A DNA stretch of 64,000 nucleotides. Source: Ulvibacter litoralis. GTDB lineage: Bacteria > Bacteroidota > Bacteroidia > Flavobacteriales > Flavobacteriaceae. Below, one piece after another: positions 8,198-17,579 of this stretch (the first letter of the stretch is position 1; every line of letters starts with the position of its first letter). The position numbers and the translations under genes are program-made. The stretch lies in assembly GCF_900102055.1 (NCBI RefSeq), contig NZ_FNBA01000002.1:186001-250000 (forward strand). Direction: 5' to 3'. Below the pieces are notes generated by a model, which worked only from the letters and a program-made list of their open reading frames with translations, made no database searches and was not told where the DNA came from.

Positions 8198-8917
8198 ATG
8201 GAAAAAATAGAAATTGAAACAGAAATACGTACAATGCCAAGAATAGGCGATGAAGCTCCTAAATTTACAGCAGTAACGACACAAGGAGAAATTAATTTTC
8301 CAGACGATTATACAGGAGAATGGGTCATTTTATTTAGCCATCCTGCAGATTTTACACCCGTATGTACTAGTGAGTTTATAACGTTCGCAAGTCTTGAAGA
8401 AAAGTTTGCAAATGCAAACTGTAAACTGGTTGGTTTATCTATAGATGGACTGTATAGTCATATAGCTTGGTTGCGAACCATTAAGGAGAAAATTGAATTT
8501 AACGGTATGAAGAACGTAGAGGTTAAGTTCCCATTAATAGAAGACATAACGATGGATGTTGCCAAAAAATATGGAATGATTCAACCAGGTGAAAGTAAAA
8601 CGCAAGCCGTTAGAGCTGTGTTTTTTATTGACCCAAAAGGAATCGTGAGAGCTATTATCTATTATCCATTAAGCTTGGGTAGAAATTTTGATGAAATCTA
8701 TAGAGCTCTTATTGCTATGCAAACAGCCGATACCTTTAATGTAGCTACTCCTGCTGATTGGAATCCTGGTGACGATGTAATTGTTTCTCCAGCAGGTTCT
8801 TGTGGAGTAGCTGAAGAGAGAATGAAAAATACAGATGATTTAGACTGTAAAGACTGGTTTTTCTGCACCAAAAAATTGGATAAAAATGAGGTGTTTAAAA
8901 AAGTACTTAAAAAATAA
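8198..8917 (+). CDS. Prx6-type peroxiredoxin
   Basis: A 239-aa thiol peroxidase. The peroxidatic cysteine is C56 in PADFTPVCTSEF, the Prx6-class signature. The C-terminal region carries three more cysteines (GSCGVA, LDCKDWFFC), like the longer Prx6 proteins of archaea and many bacteria where a C-terminal Cys acts as resolving residue. It would reduce peroxides with cytoplasmic thiol donors; there is no signal peptide. A longer reading begins with TTG at 8150, but the ATG at 8198 is preceded by an A-rich leader and lies at the regulon's standard distance from the operator. The yceI-like gene follows after 5 bp, so they form an operon. Confidence 0.92.
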   Translation: MEKIEIETEIRTMPRIGDEAPKFTAVTTQGEINFPDDYTGEWVILFSHPADFTPVCTSEFITFASLEEKFANANCKLVGLSIDGLYSHIAWLRTIKEKIEFNGMKNVEVKFPLIEDITMDVAKKYGMIQPGESKTQAVRAVFFIDPKGIVRAIIYYPLSLGRNFDEIYRALIAMQTADTFNVATPADWNPGDDVIVSPAGSCGVAEERMKNTDDLDCKDWFFCTKKLDKNEVFKKVLKK

Positions 8918-8922
8918 TTAAA

Positions 8923-9570
8923 ATGACAAAGCAAAAGAATAGTACAATAAAATACCTGTTGTATGGATGCGTGTTTACTGCGCTTTTATCTTGCAATAAT
9001 GCAGAAAAGAAGTCAGATAATACTTCTATTCCTGTAGAAAAGGTTGAAACAAGCGATACTTATAAAATAAAAGCTTCAGATACTAAAATTGATTGGACCG
9101 CTTATAAGTTTACAGAAAGGGTTGGGGTGAGCGGAACTTTTGATGATTTTTATGTAGCTCCAAAGACAACCACCGGAACTATCGGTACTATTTTATTAAA
9201 CGCTAAGGTGTCTATAAACGCAATGTCGGTAAACTCAGGAAATGATATACGAGACCCAAAATTGAAAGAATCATTTTTTGAAGTATTTCATACCAACCTA
9301 ATTACGGGAGAAATACTAAAAACCAATCAAGATGAAGGTGTATTGGAGCTTACAATGAATAATAAAACGAATGAAATTCCATTTAAATACACATTGAAAA
9401 CAGACACCATTTTTATGGATACAACAATTGATCTAGAAAAATGGGATGGAGAGGAAGCAATAACTTCACTTAATAAAGTTTGTTATGATCTTCATAAAGG
9501 AACAGACGGAATTTCCAAATTATGGCCAGATGTTAAAGTGACTATTAAACTGCCCGTTGCAAAACAATAA
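8923..9570 (+). CDS. YceI-domain lipoprotein
   Basis: A 215-aa lipoprotein: basic start (MTKQKNSTIK), hydrophobic stretch, and lipobox ending LLSC near residue 25. The mature part is a YceI-like lipocalin barrel that normally binds a long isoprenoid or amphipathic molecule (KIDWTAYKFTERVGVSGTFD; ending in VTIKLPV). YceI proteins are often induced by osmotic, acid or oxidative stress. It follows the peroxiredoxin gene by 5 bp and a terminator comes just after it, so it is the second and last gene of that operon. Confidence 0.88.
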   Translation: MTKQKNSTIKYLLYGCVFTALLSCNNAEKKSDNTSIPVEKVETSDTYKIKASDTKIDWTAYKFTERVGVSGTFDDFYVAPKTTTGTIGTILLNAKVSINAMSVNSGNDIRDPKLKESFFEVFHTNLITGEILKTNQDEGVLELTMNNKTNEIPFKYTLKTDTIFMDTTIDLEKWDGEEAITSLNKVCYDLHKGTDGISKLWPDVKVTIKLPVAKQ

Positions 9571-9583
9571 ACAGTAAAACAAA

Positions 9584-9619
9584 AAAAAAAGAAGGAGCTT
9601 TGCAACTCCTTCTTTTTTT
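9584..9619. terminator. bidirectional intrinsic terminator
   Basis: GAAGGAG (9591-9597) pairs with CTCCTTC (9606-9612), flanked by an A run on the left and seven T on the right. It sits between the convergent yceI-like (+) and hsp20 (-) genes and works in both directions. Confidence 0.9.
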
Positions 9620-9629
9620 GTTTCTGTTT

Positions 9630-10064
9630 TTAAGAGATCTCAACCGTTCTTGGTTTATTTAATTTCGCTTCTTCTTTTTTTAGAAGATTAAAACTTAAAA
9701 TACCATCTTTATATTGTGCTTTTACATCTTCTTCCTTAACAGTGTCTGGAAGTTGTAATCTTTTTTCGAAAGAATTATAACGAAACTCTTGACGTGTATA
9801 ATTGTCTTTTTCTTCTTTCGTATTATTTGAATTCTCTGCCGAAATGTTTAAGCAGCCATTGTCGATGGTTACTTCAAAATCTTTCTTAGAAAAGCCAGGA
9901 GCAGCCAATTCAACTTCAAAAGCATCTTTGGTTTCTTTAATGTTTAATGCTGGTTCGTCCAGTTTTTTGTTCCATAAACGATTGTCAAAGAAATCATCAT
10001 CCTTAAATAAGTCGGATGTAATTAGATTTTCAAAAGGTCTTCTTTTAAATTTTACTAGTGACAT
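9630..10064 (-). CDS. Hsp20/alpha-crystallin small heat-shock protein
   Basis: The 144-aa protein has a short N-terminal arm (~35 residues), an alpha-crystallin domain (about 38-130; FEVELAAPGFSKKDFEVTI, FEKRLQLPDTV) and a short tail. The core motif KDGILSFNLLKK stands in for the usual A-x-x-x-n-GVL signature. It is an ATP-independent holdase that protects unfolding proteins in the cytoplasm. A TGAC-N4-GTCA operator precedes it by 67 bp, so its synthesis is probably under the local two-component system rather than only a heat-shock regulator. Confidence 0.95.
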   Translation of the reverse strand: MSLVKFKRRPFENLITSDLFKDDDFFDNRLWNKKLDEPALNIKETKDAFEVELAAPGFSKKDFEVTIDNGCLNISAENSNNTKEEKDNYTRQEFRYNSFEKRLQLPDTVKEEDVKAQYKDGILSFNLLKKEEAKLNKPRTVEIS

Positions 10065-10101
10065 AATTTTAATAGTTTTAGGTTAAACAATTAATCTACA
10101 G

Positions 10102-10145
10102 CTAAATTAATAGCAATGTGTAACACTAAAAATGACCTGAGTCAG
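10102..10145 (-). promoter_or_regulatory. TGAC-N4-GTCA operator and promoter of hsp20
   Basis: ATGAC-CTGA-GTCAG at 10132-10145. On the minus strand TAATTTAG (10102-10109) begins 22 bp after it, one mismatch from TAnnTTTG. The start codon at 10064 is 67 bp from the palindrome. Confidence 0.7.
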
Positions 10146-10259
10146 TACTAGATTTTTTTTGTAAATTATTTGATAATTAACTTAGTAATGTGTTTCGATT
10201 TAGTGAATACATCGTCTCTTTTTAACCTACTATTAGTTGTTCACTCATGGTCTCATAAA

Positions 10260-10994
10260 CTATCTATATTCAGGGTTTTCAAATTCCCATCGTTTCCCAT
10301 CATCCCATTCTTCTCTAGAATTTCCATAGTTAGGGTAGCCATCTTGTTTTTTTAATGTCGAAGCCAAATGGAGTAAATTATACGTCATAAACGTTGTATT
10401 TCGATTGGTAAAATCGGAATCGGTGCCTAATGGTGGAGAGATTTTCTTTCCTTTCCATTCGGTATCACCGTAACTTGGTCCTGGACCTACCTCGCCAATC
10501 CAACCCGCATCGGCTTGTGGCGGAATGGAATATCCAATATGTTGTAACGAATATAAAATGCCCATGGCACAATGTTTCACACCGTCTTCGTTCCCCGTAA
10601 TAATCGTACCGCCTACTTTTCCGTAGAAAAGATATTGGCCTTTATCGTTCGTCATTCCGCTCATTCCATACAAACGTTCAATAAGTTTTTGAGCGATAGA
10701 CGATTTTTCACCCAACCAAATTGGAGTACCAATAATTAGAATATCTGCAGCACTAATTTTTTTGAAAATTTCAGGCCATTCATCTTTATCCCAACCGTGT
10801 TCTTTCATGTCTGGATACACTCCCGGAGGGACAGCATGATCTACCAAACGAATTTCTTCAACCGAAACGTTCTCTTTTTCCATAATAGTTTTCGCAACCT
10901 GAAATAGGCTGTCAGTATGGCTACTTTTTGGTGATTTTTTTAAGGTACAATTGATAAATATGGCCTTAAGGGTTTTAAATTCTGGACGTGTCAT
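10260..10994 (-). CDS. flavodoxin-like NAD(P)H-dependent oxidoreductase
   Basis: A 244-aa protein of the flavodoxin-like/NADPH-dependent FMN reductase class. The first strand and phosphate loop (KAIFINCTLKKSPKSSHTDS), the ADILIIGTPIWLGEKSS segment and the GGTIITGNEDG loop are the FMN-binding parts of this fold. The C-terminal ~70 residues form an unusual polar tail (NSREEWDDGKRWEF). No cysteine cluster typical of iron-sulfur flavoproteins is present. It would be a cytoplasmic two-electron reductase for quinones or other electrophiles. I find no operator copy upstream, so it lies just outside the regulon. The substrate is unknown. Confidence 0.8.
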   Translation of the reverse strand: MTRPEFKTLKAIFINCTLKKSPKSSHTDSLFQVAKTIMEKENVSVEEIRLVDHAVPPGVYPDMKEHGWDKDEWPEIFKKISAADILIIGTPIWLGEKSSIAQKLIERLYGMSGMTNDKGQYLFYGKVGGTIITGNEDGVKHCAMGILYSLQHIGYSIPPQADAGWIGEVGPGPSYGDTEWKGKKISPPLGTDSDFTNRNTTFMTYNLLHLASTLKKQDGYPNYGNSREEWDDGKRWEFENPEYR

Positions 10995-11232
10995 ATTGGG
11001 TTCTTTTATTGAGTATCTAAAATTAGATGTAAGTAAATTACTAATTAAAAGATGAAGTATTGCTTCGGAATGTACGCATTAACAACACTTTAATACTCCT
11101 TTTTGATAACATTTAGAGTATACCACCAAATATCCCTAAAAAACGATTAATTGTTGCTAACTGAATGATTTCAGAAAGAATACATACATCTGTTACAACG
11201 CTTTTTTTATTCTGAAACCTCTGATTTTATAA

Positions 11233-14200
11233 CTATTCTATCAGTAAATCGGACAATGAATTTTCAATACTTTTTAGTGCATTTAGTATGGTTACATCTT
11301 TGGTATTTAAGAGTGCCTGAATGCATTGAAGTTGCTTAATTTCAATTTTAATGTATCTCGGACTGTAAATTAATTCGAACACTTCTTGGTACTGATTCAT
11401 AACACTATCCTTCAAAGCACCAATTTTAGCTTTGTTGTTTCGTGTCATCAATAATAAGGCAAGGCTTATTTCAGCTTTTCCGATGAGGATAGATAAATCT
11501 GAATCTGTTTCTTTATCTTCTTCAAGTTCAGTTACGAGATGCTCAAGAAATTCTTCAACACGCTTGTAAGGAGCAAAGACTCTATTTCTTTTCAAACATT
11601 TGTCTAAAGTTTTATCTTTATTCAGTTTAAGAATCGTTCCTAAATACACAAGATTTGAAATCGCATCGAGATACACACCACTTAGTTTTTTAGGCTCTAA
11701 AAGAATTGATTTTTCATAAGCGTCGAATGCTTTTTGTAATTTTTGAATCTGATTGTCTTCACTCACAAATTGAGCGCCAATTTTATAAGAGTTTCCAATA
11801 ATATTTAAACGTGTCGCGTTGATGCCAATTAGGTTGAGGTTTTCAATTATTTGTAAATCTTCGTCTAATTCTTCTTTTTCCAAATAGAATGTAAGCAGTG
11901 TACAATATTGTTTCAAAGCTTTCATTGAAAAGTTTCCGTCGCTGTATTTAAATAGTGCTACAAACTTGTTGTATGCTAGCTCAAACTCACCAATTTCATC
12001 ATAGATTAAAGCTTCCCATTCTAAAATAGCGCCATTAATAAGGTTCGCTTTTTGGGCTTTTTCCATGATGGCAGAAAGTTTCAGTTTAATGGCAGCGCTG
12101 GTTCTTTTGCCATTCCGTATGGCGACAAATAAATTGTCCAGATCGGTGCATACTTGCGATGCAATTACATATTCATACGTTTCTTCTTCACTTCTTTGAC
12201 GGTCATCGAATTTGTAAAATTGATTTCCGTAACATTGATACGCTCCCCATGTATTTGTACTTGTATGTTTTTGGTAGCATTCGGTTCTTGCTAATTGTAC
12301 AGAGCGACCAAAATCATACCCCGCTAACATTCGGTCGTAAAAGACATCTGAAAACGTTTCAGCAGCACGGTCGTCTAGTGCCCAACCTGCAATGACAATG
12401 GCTTTAACGCCCATTTCAATAAGTTGAATGCCTACGTTGGCAGCGAGTTTGTAGCGATCTCTAGTCAATGCATCATCTTTCGCTCTAATTTCTCCAGAGA
12501 AACAGCAGTTGATAAAAACAAATTCAGGAACGTAGCCCAATTGTTTTAGCATCGCCGGATTAATAAAAATTCCGTCACCAATCGCAATACCAACTTCTCC
12601 TTTTTCGGGAGCGTACAAGCCATGTCCAGCGAAATGTAAAATTTTATATTTTTCTGTAAAAAGTTTTAGCATTATGGACGAGGATTTCCCGTTAATCAAT
12701 GCTTCTGTATTAAACTTGTTTGCGGAAAGTTTTTCTCTAATCCTTTCAGCTTCAAACTTAGCGGCTGGCAACTGCGGAAGTCGATCTTCTTCATATAGTG
12801 GATCTCCAATAATCAGGGCATTTTTATTACTAACAGCCGTTTCTATCATTGCATCTGCATTTTCAGTAACAAGTTGACGAATTAAACCAGAGCTAACCGC
12901 TGCCGGAATTTCATCAGAATTGGAATCGTAGAGCATTTCCCATGGTAATTGGGCAGCATCTTTATCTAATTTAAAGACAACATTGTTTTTATTTCGAATA
13001 ATATTTTTAAACTCATTCGGAAACAGTAATTCAAAAAGTGCCTTCGATAATTGTTTGTCAAGTCTCGTCGTATTGGCTACTTGCTCAAGAAGCAATTGAA
13101 TTTGATTGTACCCAACACGGACTTCTTCTTTTTCAATTCGGGCGTAACTGTTTGACGAATTAAACGCCAATCCGACCACTCTTTTTTCCAGTTTGTTGTC
13201 ACCGACAAAATCTTTAATACTAACAATATCTAACGAGCTCCACCAATTGTATGTGTCTTCTTTAAAAATTCGTTTCTTTTTGGCACTTTGCTTTCGAACA
13301 ACACCTGGACGAATATCGATAGAAATTCGATCGTCAGAATTTTTAATAGTATTTAAGCTCCAATAGGCTTCACTGGCGATCGATTCGTAATAGTTTACAA
13401 GTTCTATTTCTTTAATGGTTTCCAGTCCTTTGGTATCTTCAGCTAAGTATTTATTTGCTTTTGAAACTCCGAGTAATATACCTCGTATGGAGTCTTCAAT
13501 TGCTAGTTTTCCGTAGCCAATTGCAATAAGAATGAATGAAATTCCGTGTGCGTATTTTTTTGCCTTCGGAAGGGTATAATTATCTCTCATAAACATCGCA
13601 TACTTTAAAACAGCAGCTTCAACAGTTCTTGAAAGTAAATAAGGGGTAAGTTCGTTGGTGTTTCCTAATCCGCAAATAATGGCGCCTTTTGGCTTGGTGT
13701 TCAAATTGAAGAAAACTTCACTTTCACTTATTTTTCCAGGATAATTTCCAATTCCGTGGCGTTGCGATAAACGACCATTTAAATAACCATCTAATGCTTT
13801 TTCTGCGCTATAAAGTGCATCACGATAGAAGTGCCCTACCATTACTGGGAAGCTGGAAATATTAAGATCTCCATTAATAACACTCACTTTAATTGTTTGA
13901 TCTGAAGTGATTACTGCTGGAGGTTTTATTCCGAAAATCTTATTCGTCACGGCGTTTAAATCGTGAACAGGTTCTGCGTATTCGTAAACTTCAGAAATAA
14001 TTTCCCCCGCTCTAGATAAAGGTTTTTGGTTGGGTATTTTAGTGGTAACTCCCGTACTGATTAATTCTGAAATTCCATCAAAAATGGAGGCGTCGTTGGC
14101 CAAATCACCGTGCGTAATATTACTGTAATAAAGATGATTGGGGTCGAGTTGTTTCGGAATTCCTGTCGCCCAAGTAACACTTCCGTCTCCTTCATTTGTT

Positions 14201-16554
14201 GCCAAATAAACCAATCGCTTTTTACTAGAAAAGTGACGGTCTTTTAATTTATAATTATAAACAGTCTTGTCGTCTTGACCGCAGATATAGTAGACGTTTT
14301 TAAAATCCTCATTACTTAACTTCGTGACAAAGTTGAGTACCTTTCCGTGGAACTTTCCATACTCCTCAAGTGATTGTTTTTTCTTTTCAACTTCGGGCAT
14401 GTCATTTAATCTCGCTTCTTCTTTTAAGTCTTCCCAGAATTTAACATCCGAGAAATCTGGCGATTTGTCAATTTCAACAGGTAAGAGTTCGAAAATACCA
14501 GGATATTCCCAAAAGATGGTAAGCAGGTCTTCACGATTGTTTTTAAAATCGATCATTGCGAGTTGTTTCACTCTTCCGCTATGTCCTGTAAGTACTTCCA
14601 TAATTAAATAGGAGCCAAGCCAAGGCGTTCCTAATAACAGAAGTTTATTATTAGTGTTGTTTTTGAAAGTATTCCAAACAGCAGCGTGATCTATCATCAC
14701 TTCGCGAGTCACCAATCCTCCCATCGAATGCGCAATAATATGAAGGTTGATTCCTTTATTTTGTAAAATATCTTCCATTCGCGATTTCAAATCAACCGCT
14801 GCTTCCGACAATGATTTCCGCCAATCAAATGGAAATGTAATCACATCATAGGTTTTTGATAAGTGGGTTGCTAATTTGTCGTAGTAATCTTTAATCACAC
14901 CGCTGGCTTTTACTTTACCAGAATTGATATGAAGGTTGTCCTTAATGGCTCCTTTGTTCATTAATTTGATGTCTACCCATTGATCGGTTCCATTTTTAGC
15001 AAGGGTAGAGCCCATGATTCCAGGGATGAGAATCACTACATCTCGGTTTCCTGAGAAGGTGTCATAATTTACGCCGTCTAGTGAGAACAGGCCTAAAATA
15101 ACCCCTCTTTTTCCTTCGGAAAGTAACGTATGATTAAACAATACGGCAGGTTTAGAAGGGGAAGCTTCTAGTGCTTGATAAATAGCGTTTCGAGTGTTTT
15201 GGTTTCCGAAGTAATTAAAATGATTGGTTTCGCTGTCTTTCGATAGATAGTTGTAAATACCGCTTGTTCGAAGCATTCCATGTGACATTCTATTGGTGTC
15301 AACCACCCAATCGTTTGCCGTTAAGTAAAACATATTTGCCAAAATTACTTTCAGCGAATTCATTGTAAAACCTCCAACTTCGGCATCTCCTGCAATATTG
15401 TACAAATCACTTTCTACAACATTGGTCGAGCTGTTGAGCATTTTCTGAAAATACGAGTCAGGAACCATGCTGGCAAGTCCGGGCATCACTTCAGGATCTG
15501 CTTTTTGCGCAATAAGTTCTAGAAGAAATGATTTAACAATGGCATATAAAGGATTTCTAACCCCAAGCGCTAGGCCAATTCCGTTGAGCATTAAATTGAA
15601 AAAATGATCTACGCGTCTGGAAAGAATCGTTGTTCCGCTAGAAGGAGCCGCAACACGGACTACTTTCCCTACGGTAATTTGTTTTTCTTTAGCGAGGGCA
15701 TTTAATGTCAACATAAGTTTATACGACGTTGGATCATTCTTTTTAACCACGCTCAACTCATCGTTATTGAATCCTTCCGAAGCATTTCTTGAATCACATT
15801 TCGTTAAAACATCGGCTACTAAACCACCTCTTGAATGACTTAAAATATCTATTGAAATTCCTTTCGGACAACTGGTTAAAAAGTCAATTGCATTTTGAAT
15901 CGGACTTACGGAAAGTGTTCGGTGTTCGAGGGCTATAACTCTTGACTGATAAAGGTTGTAAATTTGTTCCCAAAGCGGGTTTTCACCTTGCTGAAGCTTT
16001 TCGAAAGCATCTTTAGTAGTAGATAAAGTACCGTGAACCAATACCAAATAAGGAGCACTCTCCGTCAAACTAGTTGCTATGCTGTGTAAACTAAAATCTT
16101 TGTCTACCTTAAAAAGTCCTGGATTGGGTTGTGTTTTTTCATCATACACCTGCGCTAATTTTTCACCTGCTATTTTTGCTGCTTTCGATGCTGCTTTCGG
16201 TTTTAAAATGCTTAGGGTTTTAACCAGTATATTTTTAATAATACCTCTATTTTGGTCGATTGTAGCAAGGTTGGCTTCAAAAAGGTACGTATCGCCAGCA
16301 GCTCTTTTTTTAGTTGAAAGTCCGTAGATTTCTTGAACATCGCCCGGATGACCAATCCATTCTGCGCCATCATCAAACGACATCACAACAATAGAATCAT
16401 CATCAAACTCGAGATCTATAAGATCACTAGCAGCTCTGGAGGTAGAAAGCTCTACCGATTTAACCGTAACAAAATCGGAATAGATTCCCGAAGAGAAGGT
16501 ATTATTTTGATTCTCTAAATTTCTTTCCTTACCAAAAACCTGTGCCTTTTTCAT
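11233..16554 (-). CDS. giant lipase-lipase-macro-CHAT protease protein with helical repeats
   Basis: A 1773-aa cytoplasmic protein. Domains in order: N-terminal beta-rich region (1-110); alpha/beta hydrolase 1 (about 165-400; YLVLVHGTLS, nucleophile motif SHSRGG near 239-244); alpha/beta hydrolase 2 resembling LCAT/PGAP1 (500-830; LIPGIMGSTL, FPFDWR, AHSMGG at 608-613); a domain like the N-terminal macro fold of M17 aminopeptidases (about 885-1010; VSVINGDLNISSFPV, AIICGLGNTNELTP); a CHAT caspase-like protease (about 1190-1450) with catalytic H1311 in HFAGHG and C1351 in NCCFSG; and ~320 helical, TPR-like residues. I chose the ATG at 16554; a TTG 81 bp upstream would add a weak extension. It is a single-gene unit with no obvious partner. 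CHAT proteases act in programmed death and immunity; a defence or self-limiting role is inference. Confidence 0.85.
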   Translation of the reverse strand: MKKAQVFGKERNLENQNNTFSSGIYSDFVTVKSVELSTSRAASDLIDLEFDDDSIVVMSFDDGAEWIGHPGDVQEIYGLSTKKRAAGDTYLFEANLATIDQNRGIIKNILVKTLSILKPKAASKAAKIAGEKLAQVYDEKTQPNPGLFKVDKDFSLHSIATSLTESAPYLVLVHGTLSTTKDAFEKLQQGENPLWEQIYNLYQSRVIALEHRTLSVSPIQNAIDFLTSCPKGISIDILSHSRGGLVADVLTKCDSRNASEGFNNDELSVVKKNDPTSYKLMLTLNALAKEKQITVGKVVRVAAPSSGTTILSRRVDHFFNLMLNGIGLALGVRNPLYAIVKSFLLELIAQKADPEVMPGLASMVPDSYFQKMLNSSTNVVESDLYNIAGDAEVGGFTMNSLKVILANMFYLTANDWVVDTNRMSHGMLRTSGIYNYLSKDSETNHFNYFGNQNTRNAIYQALEASPSKPAVLFNHTLLSEGKRGVILGLFSLDGVNYDTFSGNRDVVILIPGIMGSTLAKNGTDQWVDIKLMNKGAIKDNLHINSGKVKASGVIKDYYDKLATHLSKTYDVITFPFDWRKSLSEAAVDLKSRMEDILQNKGINLHIIAHSMGGLVTREVMIDHAAVWNTFKNNTNNKLLLLGTPWLGSYLIMEVLTGHSGRVKQLAMIDFKNNREDLLTIFWEYPGIFELLPVEIDKSPDFSDVKFWEDLKEEARLNDMPEVEKKKQSLEEYGKFHGKVLNFVTKLSNEDFKNVYYICGQDDKTVYNYKLKDRHFSSKKRLVYLATNEGDGSVTWATGIPKQLDPNHLYYSNITHGDLANDASIFDGISELISTGVTTKIPNQKPLSRAGEIISEVYEYAEPVHDLNAVTNKIFGIKPPAVITSDQTIKVSVINGDLNISSFPVMVGHFYRDALYSAEKALDGYLNGRLSQRHGIGNYPGKISESEVFFNLNTKPKGAIICGLGNTNELTPYLLSRTVEAAVLKYAMFMRDNYTLPKAKKYAHGISFILIAIGYGKLAIEDSIRGILLGVSKANKYLAEDTKGLETIKEIELVNYYESIASEAYWSLNTIKNSDDRISIDIRPGVVRKQSAKKKRIFKEDTYNWWSSLDIVSIKDFVGDNKLEKRVVGLAFNSSNSYARIEKEEVRVGYNQIQLLLEQVANTTRLDKQLSKALFELLFPNEFKNIIRNKNNVVFKLDKDAAQLPWEMLYDSNSDEIPAAVSSGLIRQLVTENADAMIETAVSNKNALIIGDPLYEEDRLPQLPAAKFEAERIREKLSANKFNTEALINGKSSSIMLKLFTEKYKILHFAGHGLYAPEKGEVGIAIGDGIFINPAMLKQLGYVPEFVFINCCFSGEIRAKDDALTRDRYKLAANVGIQLIEMGVKAIVIAGWALDDRAAETFSDVFYDRMLAGYDFGRSVQLARTECYQKHTSTNTWGAYQCYGNQFYKFDDRQRSEEETYEYVIASQVCTDLDNLFVAIRNGKRTSAAIKLKLSAIMEKAQKANLINGAILEWEALIYDEIGEFELAYNKFVALFKYSDGNFSMKALKQYCTLLTFYLEKEELDEDLQIIENLNLIGINATRLNIIGNSYKIGAQFVSEDNQIQKLQKAFDAYEKSILLEPKKLSGVYLDAISNLVYLGTILKLNKDKTLDKCLKRNRVFAPYKRVEEFLEHLVTELEEDKETDSDLSILIGKAEISLALLLMTRNNKAKIGALKDSVMNQYQEVFELIYSPRYIKIEIKQLQCIQALLNTKDVTILNALKSIENSLSDLLIE

Positions 16555-17020
16555 AATAATAAGAGGTAATTTACGTCTTGAATTTTGTCTTTTTCCTGAA
16601 AAAATGACGCGTTCTAAACGAATTTCATTAAACAATGTAAATAGTAACGAAGCAACAAGGCATCGTTATTTGGGGAGAAAACTTAGAGTGTGTTTACAGC
16701 AGAAATACCTTCTGTACACTCAGAAATTATAATTTTTGGGGGATATATAAGCAATTAATAACGTAAGCTATGTTGTTGAAATTTGTTGCTTGTTGTATGA
16801 ATCGTAGTGTATTGGGTACATACTTAATTACATATTCATAAAATAGTAGGTACAATTTAATACTTTATTTAAAATAAATAACAAGTTTTGATTTCAAAAT
16901 TCAGGATAATGAGCATCTATTCTTCGGAATACTTAAAATAATGGCTGTGAAGTTATTATAAGTTTATATTAAAGTGAATTTAATATAAAAATATGTATCC
17001 TTTAAAGAAGTTTTCGACTC
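16555..17020. other. 466-bp non-coding region upstream of the CHAT gene
   Basis: This AT-rich stretch lies between the 3' end of msrA and the 5' end of the CHAT gene. It must hold the CHAT promoter, but I see no convincing TAnnTTTG, no copy of the TGAC-N4-GTCA operator and no RNA fold I trust. A TTG-started extension of the CHAT frame reaches to 16635. One copy of the octamer CTTCGGAA lies at 16922-16929. Confidence 0.5.
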
Positions 17021-17545
17021 TTAGGTATTGCTTAAATGATTGAAGGTATCTTCTGTAACGTGGTCTGAAAACTGTTTCAACAGCAACTTTAGTTTGGGAT
17101 TGATAAACGTTTCGCAAAAAGGTTTGTTAGGATTTTTTTGATAATAATTCTGAATGGCCTCACGGGAAGCTTTAAATTCTGAAAAAGAAAGTACTTGAGT
17201 CACCAAATTTTGAGTAAAATCCTTCTGAAGCTTTTCAATACTACTTTTAGCTTCTTTCTGTTGTGCTTCGGAAAATGTATAAATAGCAGAACGGTATTTG
17301 GTTCGCATGCTATGATTGGAGGTACTTTTGTGCGTGTATAAATGAATCTCGATGAGGGTTTGAAGCGAGATTGTTTCAGCAGAAAAAGAAACAATAACGG
17401 CTTCAGAAAAAGAGGAGTATTCTCCTGTAGCAGCGACATAACCCTGTTCTACTTTTTCAACCCCTTTTAATGATTGAAAAACAGCTTCTGTGCACCAATG
17501 GCAGCCGCCACCCAATGCAATTTGTTGTGTGTTGATTCCGATCAT
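17021..17545 (-). CDS. msrA: peptide-methionine (S)-S-oxide reductase
   Basis: The 174-aa protein has the MsrA active site GGGCHWCTEAVFQ with C15 as the catalytic cysteine and C18 two residues on. Other family landmarks are VEQGYVAATGEYSSF and FSAETISLQTLIEIHL. It reduces methionine-S-sulfoxide in proteins with thioredoxin as donor; a thioredoxin reductase gene lies at 35770. It has no signal peptide, so it is cytoplasmic. The DUF427 gene starts 34 bp beyond on the same strand and is transcribed first, so the two are probably co-transcribed. Confidence 0.92.
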   Translation of the reverse strand: MIGINTQQIALGGGCHWCTEAVFQSLKGVEKVEQGYVAATGEYSSFSEAVIVSFSAETISLQTLIEIHLYTHKSTSNHSMRTKYRSAIYTFSEAQQKEAKSSIEKLQKDFTQNLVTQVLSFSEFKASREAIQNYYQKNPNKPFCETFINPKLKLLLKQFSDHVTEDTFNHLSNT

Positions 17546-17579
17546 TTATTTCGTCTAGTTTCTAAAAAACTTCTCTGTA

